A stretch of DNA of 64,000 nt from Liolophura sinensis (GCF_032854445.1 NC_088297.1:3411991-3475990), one strand, 5' to 3'; numbered from the stretch's first letter, positions 36,501 through 47,100 are shown. The notes: generated by a model not told the origin, from the sequence alone. A program made the numbers and translations.

Positions 36501-37283
36501 CATCTTAAAAAACTAAGAGAAAGTCCTTTTATTATTATTCACAATTGAATTTTCATATCATGTCCACTTCAGTTATCACTCATCCATAGTGTATGGTGCA
36601 AAAAATTTTAAAGTTGAGGTTGGTGTCACATTGTGGAGTTACATTAATAAGCCCAATAGGCATTTCAGGAGTCTCCTGAGTTCAAGCAGATATCAGAGAG
36701 AAAAGTGAAGGCTCTCAAAACCTAAATTAGGTAAAAGGGGTTATATTAGATGTTAGATTGAATACACATCTGTTTTTCGACTCGATGGCGCCATTGGCAC
36801 ATAACGCAATATCACGTCTTTGAGCTGTCGTAGTTTGTGAGAGAACACCCCTAAAAAGGTGATTGGGTTTATTCATTGAAAAAACAGTTTGTCACAATGA
36901 GCATCTGAGAAGGAGCTTATTGACTAACAATAGGGTCACCCAAGTCTTTACCACTTCCGTCGGGTGTACTGAAACCCATAAGCACATACAAACATCCAAG
37001 ATGTATAAAATCAAAATATCAACCTTCGAGCTACATGTACTTGTTCACTACAATGTTGTGTTGTTGTTGTTTAGAGTGTGCGGCGAGTTTTCACAGTATC
37101 CGCCTCAACAAGCAGTTAATTTTATGGGAAATCAAAAACACAGCGACATATGTTTCAAAATAATCCTGCGTAAAACAGATTGGAGACTCTCTTGGGACAG
37201 TTATCTATACGTTAACGAGCAATCTTTTACCTGTTGTAATTGAAGGTTGTAGGTCGACAAATTTTCTTGTAAATCTTCGCCAT
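27426..37283 (-). CDS. SMNDC1: SMNDC1 / SPF30 splicing factor gene (Tudor domain)
   Basis: Seven minus-strand exons (37231-37283, 35740-35805, 31016-31239, 29981-30068, 29002-29072, 28174-28300, 27426-27575) join in consistent phase to about 259 residues; human SMNDC1 is 238. SMNDC1 is a nuclear survival-motor-neuron-related protein needed for spliceosome assembly; its Tudor domain binds symmetrically dimethylated arginine on Sm proteins. Visible are the N-terminal helix (EDLQENL, then VEASL and NEDLLKLKKDLQ), a Ser/Thr-rich linker, the Tudor domain (GDECLALWSSDG to VTFQSYGNTDL), a Lys/Gln/Glu-rich coiled segment starting KKDIIAQQREQKRKK, and a C-terminal block with KKSIFATTDTVQGRVGVGTCG. The protein ends at KWKKS, shorter than the human end. 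The start codon region lacks one base (see first exon). Confidence 0.93.
27849..28090. repeat. 18-bp array with E-box palindromes in SMNDC1 intron 6
   Basis: About 13 units of cacgtcacgtgaaccctg. Eight contain the exact palindrome TCACGTGA by my count; the rest have AGGTGA or ACATGA variants. Open frames on both strands follow from the period of 18. Confidence 0.95.
28174..28300 (-). CDS. SMNDC1: SMNDC1 exon 6 (basic coiled segment)
   Basis: The acceptor is tgttgaag and the donor is AAA|gtaagt. 42 codons starting KDIIAQQREQKRKKQQKKAQ and ending KNKWINFTTK match the Lys/Gln-rich helix of SMNDC1. The intron that follows holds the 18-bp array. Confidence 0.92.
28440..28540 (-). repeat. SINE family A fragment
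   Basis: attttatttatttattcgat, ctcaagaatacgacagcag and gaaatcgggcagagccca. Confidence 0.8.
28541..29001 (-). other. SMNDC1 intron 5, unremarkable part
   Basis: No repeat or exon recognised between the SINE fragment and exon 5. Confidence 0.5.
29002..29072 (-). CDS. SMNDC1: SMNDC1 exon 5
   Basis: The acceptor is catttacag and the donor is AA|gtgagt. It reads IHLLRKIEEKSDGNGGAGG and KPKSK, the hinge after the Tudor domain. 71 bases; the last Lys codon is completed by the next exon. Confidence 0.88.
29163..29425. repeat. Degenerate 40-60-bp tandem repeat in SMNDC1 intron 4
   Basis: Five irregular units combine gattatctccccctgagtgc and cccaaaaggcttgcaaaat. Confidence 0.7.
29640..29890. repeat. 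Diverged relative of the TTAA MITE
   Basis: Blocks cgcaaaatatcagcctcatc, gtaataattaat-like sequence and aatttgagctattcttggca match the interior of 42295-42658. The terminal inverted repeats are not visible. A further fragment is at about 24795-24845. Confidence 0.5.
29981..30068 (-). CDS. SMNDC1: SMNDC1 exon 4 (Tudor core)
   Basis: The acceptor is tatctcag and the donor is CAG|gtacta. It encodes YYPAVVEEILENGACTVTF followed by QSYGNTDLTQ. The aromatic residues and the GN turn are those of the methylarginine-binding Tudor fold. Confidence 0.94.
30095..30215 (-). repeat. SINE family A fragment
   Basis: gactggtgttctatactgta, gccagtattatggtgggagg and gggacagaacccacggg. Confidence 0.85.
30499..30855 (-). 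repeat. SINE family A copy with internal duplication
   Basis: Near full length including the tRNA-like head (ccaccccaaaagc end). The block accatctgcaggttg...cttcccac occurs twice, about 120 bp apart, with unrelated sequence between. Confidence 0.85.
31016..31239 (-). CDS. SMNDC1: SMNDC1 exon 3 (linker and start of Tudor domain)
   Basis: The acceptor is ctctgcag and the donor is GG|gtgggt. It begins EVINLTQELLSQ, passes a polar Ser/Thr/Gln linker, and ends EWTVGDECLALWSSDG at the first Tudor strands. 224 bases, leaving phase 2. Confidence 0.92.
31640..32130. repeat. About 130-bp imperfect tandem repeat in SMNDC1 intron 2
   Basis: Three to four units carry cttcctttacaattccctaa, cctttcacaaggctgca and gagtgctgctttctttacaa. 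Confidence 0.8.
32155..32305. repeat. Fragment of family M2-type element
   Basis: Collinear with about 34024-34160: ggcctttatttttg, ccagattctaaa, actaccacaaagcagctgct and ggttttaataca. Confidence 0.55.
32306..33010 (-). other. SMNDC1 intron 2 stretch
   Basis: A pair of short inverted blocks, actccgaaaaacgactcaat (32469-32488) and its approximate reverse complement near 32540-32563, suggests a palindromic insertion of about 100 bp. No exon seen. Confidence 0.4.
33014..33285. repeat. About 131-bp direct duplication
   Basis: Two adjacent copies contain acaagcttgcatgcagaact, cacgcagatcaacaactttt and atccattcagttctccaaac, differing at few bases. Confidence 0.92.
33286..33992 (-). other. SMNDC1 intron 2 stretch, nothing recognised
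   Basis: No exon or repeat that I can support. Confidence 0.45.
33993..35235. mobile_element. 1.24-kb non-autonomous DNA transposon with M2 ends
   Basis: The left end AATTCTTCTAATTTTTTAGG and the right end (reverse complement aattcttctaagtttgggac) form imperfect inverted repeats. Both ends extend into subterminal sequence shared with the 212-bp MITE at 20989-21200. No open frame long enough for a transposase. Lies in SMNDC1 intron 2. No clear target-site duplication could be decided by eye. Confidence 0.65.
35740..35805 (-). CDS. SMNDC1: SMNDC1 exon 2
   Basis: The acceptor is gtttctag and the donor is CAG|gtgagc. 22 codons read VEASLTNDPGNEDLLKLKKDLQ, nearly collinear with the human N-terminal helix. 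Phase 0 at both ends. Confidence 0.92.
36168..36390 (-). repeat. SINE family A copy
   Basis: attggtgttttacgccgtac, aggaaaccgggcagagccgg, agccagcatgagctggactt and cacagcgaccgcatcgga. Confidence 0.92.
36391..37225 (-). other. SMNDC1 intron 1 stretch, nothing recognised
   Basis: No repeat or exon recognised; the 126-codon open frame at 36863-37243 has no recognisable similarity and overlaps SMNDC1 exon 1 on the other strand. Confidence 0.5.
37231..37283 (-). CDS. SMNDC1: SMNDC1 first coding exon, start codon out of frame
   Basis: The in-phase reading is EDLQENLSTYNLQLQQ up to donor CAG|gtaaaa, a good match to the family N terminus. The only nearby ATG (37281-37283) is two bases out of that frame, and the in-frame upstream sequence reaches a TGA with no ATG. 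One extra G after ATGGC would give the usual Met-x-Glu-Asp-Leu start. Probably a one-base deletion in the sequence; non-AUG initiation is the alternative. Confidence 0.85.
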
Positions 37284-37572
37284 TGTTGTACGTGAAGGCA
37301 GCGTGAAACTTTCACTTCCGCCAGGCATGCGCACTATTATCAGATTAAACTCTGCTGTTAAGAGTCTCCATTTTCACAATCACTGCACGGCGAGCATGTG
37401 TACCAAGTAGCAAGAGTTACATCCCCTACCTGTAGACACATACCAGAGACAATATTTAGCGCGGGGGAAATACTGTATGATGAATACAGGGCGCAGACGG
37501 TCGGTTGCGTTTTGACAGAACAGCTTTGAGACTAGGTGTTGGCATCATAAATGCTGTCTGTTTCTTAATCAG
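37284..37572. promoter_or_regulatory. Putative bidirectional promoter between SMNDC1 and the ankyrin gene
   Basis: The SMNDC1 start lies at 37283 on the minus strand, and a strong donor, CAG|gtaagc, ends at 37572 on the plus strand, suited to a non-coding first exon of the ankyrin gene (whose ATG exon opens with an acceptor and 5 bases of leader). Between them are an ETS-like site (minus-strand CGGAAGTG, 37313-37320) and an NRF1-like GCATGCGCA (37325-37333); no TATA box is obvious. Head-to-head TATA-less promoters of this kind are common for housekeeping genes. Inferred from layout only. Confidence 0.5.
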
Positions 37573-38089
37573 GTAAGCTTAGGATCGGTAGTAATATCTG
37601 AAGGGTACACTACTTGTTTAAATAAGATGAAATACATTATAAAACCAACACTGAAAGCTCTTGACGGATAATGGATTAGAAGCTTCTGAGTCACACTGTG
37701 ACCCAAGAACTTGGCTACTTGCAGCCCCGGGTGGCTGCTTAACTCCTCTCGTGATATTGGCCTGGGTGGGGTACTATCGACTATCGTAGCCACATGGGGA
37801 ACCAATGGTAAACCATTCACCCCTTCACGCCATGTGAGATGCCTTTCTAGACAATGGCTGCAGTCCAAAAGTAGTGGCAGCTTTAGCTTTTACCTCTCGG
37901 CTCGCCGCACAAGCAACGTATCCCAGGTAGGCTATATTACATTCGGTAAGGCCACAGCACCCCCATAATCCCGACCGCAGCAAACCATTTCTGTACAAGG
38001 CGCCCATTTATAGGCTCAGCTTTCAGGTTTAACACGCATGTAGCCATTTATATACAGGGCTGTATTGTAACCATAGGGGCAACCAGTGG

Positions 38090-38205
38090 TAAACCATAAA
38101 CCCTTTTGCCCAGTTTCCACCCACCATAATGCTGGCCACCGTCATATGAGTGAAATATTCTTGAGTACGGCATAATACACCAATCAAATAAATAAATCAA
38201 ATAGC
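38090..38205 (+). repeat. SINE family A copy, truncated
   Basis: gtttccacccaccataatgc, tgaaatattcttgagtacgg and accaatcaaataaataaatc. Confidence 0.88.
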
Positions 38206-38960
38206 TCTGAGATTGCTGGGACGTGTTCCCAGCTTAGCCTCCACATTGATAAAATGTATTTCTGAAAGCTAAGCTGGGAAGAATGAAGCAGATCTCAGAT
38301 CTATCTGTAGCTATATACCCAGCACGTGTGGCAATACTTGTGCCTTATGATCTGAGTGCCTGAGCCAGCAGGGCGAGATATCTCCAGAGGCATTAGTGAC
38401 TTAGAAATCAGGGGCCATTTTCACAAAACTTTGTAAGTCACTTTTCTCGCAACATTTTTCGTTGTCTAAGTTATACAGTGTCAAAGGGTGGCGTAATTTA
38501 CGAGAAAAGTTACGAAAAACTGATTTATGATGTTTTGGAAAAGTGACCACAGAACCACAGCAGCTTTTATATACCCCTAGTCCAGCCATGGCTCTCCATG
38601 GCATACAGTATCTGTATGAAATTGGACTAAGGATGGATAAAAACTCCTGCGGTCAGAACATAGTGATGGACTAGCAGGAGATAAGCCTGAAATATGAAAG
38701 AGGGTGTCCAAACATACATTTTTGGAGCCATTCTATTATAGCATGGTGTCCAGATTTCATTTTCTCAAATCTATCCCATGTTAAAGGTGCTGAAAACAGG
38801 GTGTCAAATAGCACCAGTTTCCTATTTCATCCGTCCACTTGGACTGGTAGCCGGGTACATGTAGCTAGCTAACCCCATATGGACTAGCCCCATGCCATGT
38901 TTGATCAGTATAGAGAGAGACACGTTTCACAGCTATTGCTGGAGTCCACACTAATTCTCC
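38206..38960 (+). other. Ankyrin gene 5' intron stretch
   Basis: A palindromic pair, gctgggacgtgttcccagct at 38214 and aagctgggaagaatgaagc at 38271, is present; otherwise nothing recognised. Confidence 0.4.
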
Positions 38961-38989
38961 AAATCAAACTATATACTGGTGTTTGTCAG

Positions 38990-40165
38990 TATGAAGTATA
39001 CATCAGGTGAAAGACTTAAAGGAACAGACCACTCTAAAATGAAGTACACATCAGGTGAAAGACTTAAAGGCAAAGACCACTCTAAAATGAAGTACACATC
39101 AGGTGAAAGACTTAAAGGCAAAGACCACTCTAAAATGAAGTACACATCAGGTGAAAGACTTAAAGGCAAAGACCACTCTAAAATGAAGTACACATCAGGT
39201 GAAAGACTTAAAGGCAAAGACCACTCTAAAATGAAGTACACATCAGGTGGAAGACTTAAAGGCAAAGACCACTCTAAAATGAAGTACACATCAGGTGAAA
39301 GACTTAAAGGCAAAGACCACTCTAAAATGAAGTACACATCAGGTGAAAGACTTAAAGGCAAAGACCACTCTAAAATGAAGTACACATCAGGTGAAAGACT
39401 TAAAGGCAAAGACCACTCTAAAATGAAGTACACATCAGGTGAAAGACTTAAAGGCAAAGACCACTCTAAAATGAAGTATGCATCAGGTGAAAGACTTAAA
39501 GGCAAAGACCACTCTAAAATGAAGTACACATCAGGTGAAAGACTTAAAGCCAAAGACCACTCTAAAATGAAGTACACATCAGGTGAAAGACTTAAAGGCA
39601 AAGACCACTCTAAAATGAAGTATACATCGGGTGAAAGACTTAAAGGCAAAGACCACTCTAAAATGAAGTATGCATCAGGTGAAAGACTTAAAGGCAAAGA
39701 CCACTCTAAAATGAAGTACACATCAGGTGAAAGACTTAAAGCCAAAGACCACTCTAAAATGAAGTATACATCGGGTGAAAGACTTAAAGGCAAAGACCAC
39801 TCTAAAATGAAGTACACATCAGGTGAAAGACTTAAAGGCAAAGACCACTCTAAAATGAAGTATACATCGAGTGAAAGACTTAAAGGCAAAGACCACTCTA
39901 AAATGAAGTATGCATCAGGTGAAAGACTTAAAGGCAAAGACCACTCTAAAATGAAGTATGCATCAGGTGAAAGACTTAAAGGCAAAGACCACTCTAAAAT
40001 GAAGTATACATCGAGTGAAAGACTTAAAGGCAAAGACCACTCTAAAATGAAGTATGCATCAGGTGAAAGACTTAAAGGCAAAGACCACTCTAAAATGAAG
40101 TATACATCGAGTGAAAGACTTAAAGGCAAAGACCACTCTAAAATGAAGTATGCATCAGGTGAAAG
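38990..40165 (+). repeat. 48-bp minisatellite, open on both strands
   Basis: About 24.5 very similar 48-bp units, e.g. acatcaggtgaaagacttaa aggcaaagaccactctaaaa tgaagtac. On the plus strand each unit reads MKYTSGERLKGKDHSK in a frame open from 38979 to 40232; on the minus strand a 386-codon frame is open too. Later units carry variant blocks (tatgca, tcgagt) in alternation. Between-unit changes are often residue-changing and there are no flanking gene signals, so I treat it as non-coding DNA in the 5' intron of the ankyrin gene. Confidence 0.9.
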
Positions 40166-40349
40166 ACCATTAAAAACTGTCCAGGAAAATAGTAGGATTT
40201 ATTTTTTTTTTAGAGTTTTTCTAAGGGAGTAAAATTGTGTTAAAAGATCAGATTCTACATTGGTTTGAACCAGAAGGTATCAATAACGTCCCATCTTTAC
40301 TTTTTGCCTGAAATAATTTGTTTTTCAAATTATGCAAATGCATTCATAG

Positions 40350-40376
40350 ATCTATATATATATATATATATATATG
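40350..40376. repeat. (TA)n microsatellite
   Basis: A pure TA dinucleotide run of about 24 bases. Confidence 0.95.
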
Positions 40377-40558
40377 CATTTTGAATGATGAAATTTTGCA
40401 GCCTAATGAGTGTTAAGTAGCAAAAACCTTATGTGATGTCACTGGTCCCGTTGTGGTCAGAAAAGGTCACCATAGAATAAAATATTCAAATGCATAAAAT
40501 TTTAGAAAGTTCAACAAACTCTGAAAAAGTAAATCCAGCCATTTTCCTGGAGAGTGTT

Positions 40559-40830
40559 TCATTTATTTATTTATTTATTTGATTGGTGTTTTACGCCGTA
40601 CTCAAGAATATTTCACTTATACAATGGCAGCCAGCATTATGGTGGGTGGAAACCAGGCAGAGCCCGGGGGAAACCCATGACCATCTGCAGGTTGTTGGCA
40701 GACCTTTCCACGTACAGCCAGAGAGGAAGCCAGCATGAGCTGGACTTGAACTCACAGCAACCACATTGGTGATAGACTGCTGGGAGATCATGTTGCGCTA
40801 GTGCTCTAACCAACTGAGGAGAGAGTTTCA
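40559..40830 (-). repeat. SINE family A copy, near full length
   Basis: From (TTTA)n to aaccaactgaggag, including agccagcatgagctggactt and ctgctgggagatcatgttgc, so both body and tRNA-like head (antisense) are present. Confidence 0.92.
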
Positions 40831-41026
40831 TGGTCCTCCATCTTCCTTTTTTTATTGTTTTCTTTGACTTTAAGACTATGACTTTAAGACTATGACTTGA
40901 CTTGTTTTATCCAAAATGTTATGCAAGTTGGCAACTTAAAGGAGGGCCTTTCTGTCAACCACATGTGAAATGTGACACATTTTTACCAATATACATGTAC
41001 TTTTGTTTTCTCTGTTGACAGTGAAA

Positions 41027-41143
41027 ATGGGATTAGCAGCGTCTAAGCAAGAGGCATTCTGGGAAGCCTGTGGTTTCGGCCATGTTGACAGGGTCAGAAA
41101 GTTTTTGCAAGAGGATATTGATGTCAACTGGAAATCCTACACT
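41027..41143 (+). CDS. Ankyrin gene exon 1 (start codon)
   Basis: The acceptor cag at 41019-41021 is followed by five leader bases and ATGG, so a 5' UTR exon must lie upstream. 39 codons, MGLAASKQEAFWEACGFG to WKSYT; donor ACT|gtaagt. Confidence 0.9.
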
Positions 41144-44100
41144 GTAAGTAAATACAGGTATATTTCTTCATGCTGGTACTTTTATAGTCAGATAGTAGGC
41201 ATTGCGCACTCCCATAACTAGCTCTGAGATTGGATGACCAGTGTCAGTGTTGCATGGTCCCCTTAGGGAGAGGTAGATCCAGGGTCAATCCTGGGTCGAG
41301 TCACACCTAAGACTTTAAACGACGAAGTTGTAACTTCCTCTGATTTATGCATTTATTTTATCAATGGTCGAGAAATTTGAACAAAAAAAAAAAAATGAAC
41401 ATACTGGAAACGTGAGATCAGCTTAACGCCTCCAACTGGGCCCACCCCAAAGCACAGCCCACCCCACCCCACCCCACCCCACCCCAGAGCTGATTTGACA
41501 GGTATCACAAATGACGTCACCACAGCAGACTGAAAGATGAAAGCTTAGAAGCTTTGCTGTACTTATATGGTCTATGGTGTATACTCCTTGTTAAGAAATT
41601 CAAACCAAGTGTTTCATATATCCGTTAAATAAATAAATATTTACTGTTGTTCGGTTTTCCAGCATGACTGTTGTGCTATTCATGTGGCGTCGCAGGGCAA
41701 GCCGGAGATCGTGCAGATGTTACTGGATGTTGGATGTGACGTTAACGTGCGGGACGATGTGAGTACCTGGGGGTCTTTAATATCAGGCGGACTTGTTGGA
41801 TAATCTTTACCTCTTCTATCCCATTAAAATGTGTAACATAATCTTACCAGTTTGCACAGATAGACAAACAAGCAATACCTGTATTGTGATGTTATGATTG
41901 GACCTGATTTGGTTGTGCAAAAAAAACGGTTGTAGACTCGGAGAGTGAGGTGAATCCAGACTCGCCTATTTTTCATGTCATCTGACATGAAGTTCATGGG
42001 AGATTACCTTGTTTTCTCTCAATATGACATAACATTCAGGACCATATCTGAAAGAAAACTTTAAACATGCGAAAGTTAAAAGGTGGTTTTGTGACTAGGT
42101 TAAAGTAAATTTTTGCAAAATATAAATAAAACAGATGCTGTCAGAGAGCTTCTAAGCCTGCAAATGGAAAGAAATTCCTATGAAAATCTAACTTCATATT
42201 GTAGTCAGTCAATCCATCAATAATTAATCCCGGCAAAAACTGAAAATGACGAATTGCAAACATCGCAGTCTCAAAATGCTCCCATCTCTTGTGCTTAAAG
42301 AGCCTATACCAGCGATTTTTGGAAAAAAAAATCGATCATTGCAAATGCAATCAATCTTTTATCGTTACTTTTTTTATGGAATAGCTCAAATTATTACCGT
42401 TCACAAAATATCCTCCTCATCTGTGCACATGTTACCATTCAGAACTGGTAAACGAAGTTCCTAGAATTTATAAAGAGGGTCAAACTATTTTAACTTTGTA
42501 AAAGCTTTTGAATCATTTAAAAGTATTAATTGTACAGGTACAAGTCTGATATTTAATGAAAGGTAATAATTTGAGCTATTTTTGGTAAATACAGAAAACA
42601 TTGATTTCATCAAAAAATGTGTATTTTATGACTGAAGTCTCTGGTATAGGCTCTTTAAAAATGACAATTACCATCAAAATAGTCCTCAACAAATTCTACC
42701 ACTTGTAAATTTAGATACATTTTGAAAAAATATTCATTAGATTTTGAAGAATAAAATATGTTTGTTAGGAAGGGGCACCTGTGAATATATAGAGTATCAA
42801 GCTCAGACCAGGTAACATGTCTCTAATGTGCCCAAACTTGCACTATATATGTGGTTGAATTTATTGAAAATTTATGGTTTATTTTCAACGTTATGTTTAA
42901 TACATATTCTATTCAGAGAGGTAACTTGGCTCTACACCACGCAGCAATGAAAGGCGAGGCAGATATTATGAAGACCCTCATCAAGGCCGGATCAGAGATC
43001 AATGCTCAGGACAAGGTACCAATGTACAGAATACCAGTCTACATGGCCCTTTTTCATTTCAGAACTTTATTTTATGTGTACCACAGTTCAAAATTAATTT
43101 TCCATTTGCTTACATGTTAACAGCACTGTCACTAAATGTGCGTGCCCGGAACTTTCCTGGCCTGATAATCCTTCTCCCCTGACACAACTGCAAAGCTTTG
43201 ACCAATGACATTTTTCACAAAATTTACAAATAGCTGGTAGGATTCAAACCCACCCATTCAAAGACCGATGAAACAGGATTTCTCACTTCTTTTGCCTAAT
43301 GTGCGTCTGCCTCCAGTTCGTTAAAAACACACAAATGTTTACTAGGAGTGGAACTCTGAGGTGTACTCCAAAAAGGACTATCCCAAAAGGCAAAAGAAAA
43401 TATTACTAAAATGAACACACTGTTACATTCCTTCTGTTCCCTCCAGACGCAGAAGCATTGATTGTGGTACATTGCCTGAACTGTGTCAGTACATGCATCA
43501 TTCAAATGAAAACACACAGGCATTGATTGTGGTACATTGTCTGAACTCTGTCAGTACACGTATCATTCAAATGAAAACACACAGGCATTGATTGTGGTAA
43601 ATTGCCTGAACTGTGTCAGTACGCGCATCATTCAAATGAAAACACACAGGCATTGATTGTGGTACATTGTCTGAACTGTGTCAGTACACACATCATTCAA
43701 ATGAAAACACGGAAGCATTGATTGTGGTACATTGCCTGAACTGTGTCAGTACACACATCATTCAAATGAAAACACGGAAGCATTGATTGTGGTACATTGC
43801 CTGAACTGTGTCAGTACACATATCATTCAGATGAAAACACAGAGGCCTCGATTGTGGTAAATTGCCTGAACTGTGTCAGTACACACATCATTCAAATGAA
43901 AACACAGAGGCATTGATTTTGGTACATTGCCTGAACTGTGTCAGTACACACATCATTCAAATGAAAACACAGAGGCATTGCTGCACTGGATTGCCGTTGT
44001 GGCTGTCTGAAATGTCTAGAACTGTGAAATGGACCTGTTCCAGGGCCCTGACCATGTATACACAAGTTTAAATTCCAGGAAGTGGAAATATTCATCAACA

Positions 44101-47100
44101 TATTACCCTTAATGACCTCAAATTTCACCCACAAAAAAAGCATTTTTAGAGACAAACAAATATTACAAAATGTTATTTTGGGTGCTGAAGCTTACAATTT
44201 TCTAGCTGAATATAATTTCTGAATCAGGAAAAATGGGCAAGTTAGTCAGGGACAAAATTTGTGGTCATTTACTTAAAAATATACTTTTTGTAACTGTGGT
44301 ATATTTGAAATGGTTGACAAAGGTGTGTAAAGCTGTGTAGACCTCCTTGTACGTGTACATAGTATAGATGGAGAGAAAGGAATTTAATAAGAGAGCAGTT
44401 ATGCTGATTTTGTAATCCGGAAACTGAATGCAGAAAATCAGGGTGCTGTGGCAAAGTTTACAAGTAAACGGAAAGCTATAGAATTCAAGCCGTTGACTGC
44501 ATTTTACTCCATTTGAATGTAGAAAAAAACTCAGGTGGTAAATAAATTTAAGGGATTTTCAGATACAGTTTTAAGTGGTCTTTTTCATTGCTTTGTTCTC
44601 CTTTATTTATTTATTTGATTGGTTTTTTACACAGTACTCAAGAATATTTCACTTATACGACGGCGGCCAGCATTATTGTGGGTGGGGAAACCCATGACCA
44701 TCCGCAGGTTGCTGGAAGACCTTGCCACGTACGGACGGAGAGGAAGCCAGCATGAGCTGGACTTGAACTCGCAGCGACCTGTTCTCTTTCACTTTTTTAA
44801 TAAAATATATGAATTCCGGAGGAACCAGGGACTTGTTTTTTCCTTTAAGACCATGATGAACAGTGTCTCTAACGTTAGCAGCTATGATACTATTGTCTGG
44901 TGACACATTCTTTTTCTAGCGCATATTGTCTTCCCAATCTGTCTAGCATTTCAAGGTTTCACATGCATGTATTATCTTTTTTTTGTACATTGTATATGTT
45001 TATTTTTTTCAGAATGGCTGGAGCAGTCTACATTGTGCAGCCTACTGGGCACATCCTAAAGCTGCTAGAGCTCTCATTGAGGCAGGGATAGACATTCACC
45101 TACAGAATAAGGTCAGTAAGTCACTCACTCTGTATAGCCCACTGGGCACATCCCAAAGCTGCTAGAGTTCTCATTGAGGCAGGGATAGACATTCACCTAC
45201 AGAATAAGGTCAGTAAGTCACTCACTCTGTATAGCCCACTGGGCACATCCCAAAGCTGCTAGAGTTCTCATTGAGGCAGGGATAGACATTCACCTACAGA
45301 ATAAGGTCAGTAAGTCACTCACTCTGTATAGCCCACTGGGCACATCCTAAAGCTGCTAGAGTTCTCATTGAGACAGGGATAGACATTCACCTACAGAATA
45401 AGGTCAGTCAGACACTCACTCTGTATAGCCCACTGGGCACATCCCAAAGCTGCTAGAGTTCTCATTGAGACAGGGATAGACATTCACCTACAGAATAAGG
45501 TCAGTCAGTCACTCACTCTGTATAGCCCACTGGGCACATCCCAAAGCTGCTAGAGTTATTGAGACAGGGATAGACATTCACCTACAGACTAAGGTCAGTC
45601 AGTCACTCACTCTGTATAGCCCACTGGGCACATCCTAAAGCTGCTAGAGTTCTCATTGAGGCAGGGATAGACGTTCACCTACAGAATAAGGTCAGTCAGT
45701 CACTCACTCTGTATAGCCCACTGGGCACATCCCAAAGCTGCTAGAGTTCTCATTGAGACAGGGATAGACATTCACCTACAGAATAAGGTCAGTCAGTCAC
45801 TCACTCTGTATAGCCCACTGGGCACATCCCAAAGCTGCTAGAGTTATTGAGACAGGGATAGACATTCACCTACAGACTAAGGTCAGTCAGTCACTCACTC
45901 TGTATAGCCCACTGGGCACATCCCAAAGCTGCTAGAGGTCTCATTGAGACAGGGATAGACGTTCACCTACAGAATAAGGTCAGTCAGTCACTCACTCTGT
46001 ATAGCCCACTGGGCACATCCTAAAGCTGCTAGAGTTCTCATTGAGGCAGGGATAGACGATCACCTACGGAATAAGGTCAGTCAGTCACTCACTCTGTATA
46101 GCCCACTGGGCACATCCCAAAGCTGCTAGAGGTCTCATTGAGACAGGGATAGACATTCACCTACAGAATAAGGTCAGTCAGTCACTCACTCTGTATAGCC
46201 CACTGGGCACATCCTAAAGCTGCTAGAGTTCTCATTGAGGCAAGGATAGACATTCACCTACAGAGTAAGGTCAGTCACTCACTCACTCTGTATAGCCCAC
46301 TGGGCTCATCCTAAAGCTGCTAGAGTTATTGAGGCAGGGATAGACATTCACCTACAGAATAAGGTCAGTCAGTCACTCACTCTGCATAGCCCGCTGGGCT
46401 CATCCTAAAGCTGCTAGAGTTCTCATTTAGACAGGGATAGACATTCACCTACAGAATAAGGTCAGTCAGTCACTCACTCTGTATAGCCCACTGGGCTCAT
46501 CCTAAAGCTGCTAGAGTTATTGAGGCAGGGATAGACATTCACCTACAGAATAAGGTCAGTCAGTCACTCACTCTGCATAGCCCGCTGGGCTCATCCTAAA
46601 GCTGCTAGAGTTCTCATTTAGACAGGGATAGACATTCACCTACAGAATAAGGTCAGTCAGTCACTCACTCTGTATAGCCCACTGGGCACATCCCAAAGCT
46701 GCTAGAGTTCTCATTTAGACAGGGATAGACATTCACCTACAGAATAAGGTCAGTCAGTCACTCACTCTGTATAGCCCACTGGGCTCATCCTAAAGCTGCT
46801 AGAGTTCTCATTGAGGCAGGGATAGACATTCACCTACAGAGTAAGGTCAGTCAGTCACTCACTCTGTATAGCCCACTGGGCCCATCCTAAAGCTGCTAGA
46901 GTTCTCATTTAGACAGGGATAGGCATTCACCTACAGAGTAAGGTCAGTCAGTCACTCACTCTGTATAGCCCACTGGGCTCATCCTAAAGCTGCTAGAGTT
47001 ATTGAGGCAGGGATAGACATTCACCTACAGAATAAGGTCAGTCAGTCACTCACTCTGTATAGCCCAGTGGGCTCATCCTAAAGCTGCTAGAGTTCTCATT

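Noticed and set aside
38979-40232. 417-codon plus-strand and 386-codon minus-strand frames
   Set aside because: Both arise from the 48-bp minisatellite; open on both strands at once and residue-changing differences between units argue against a protein.
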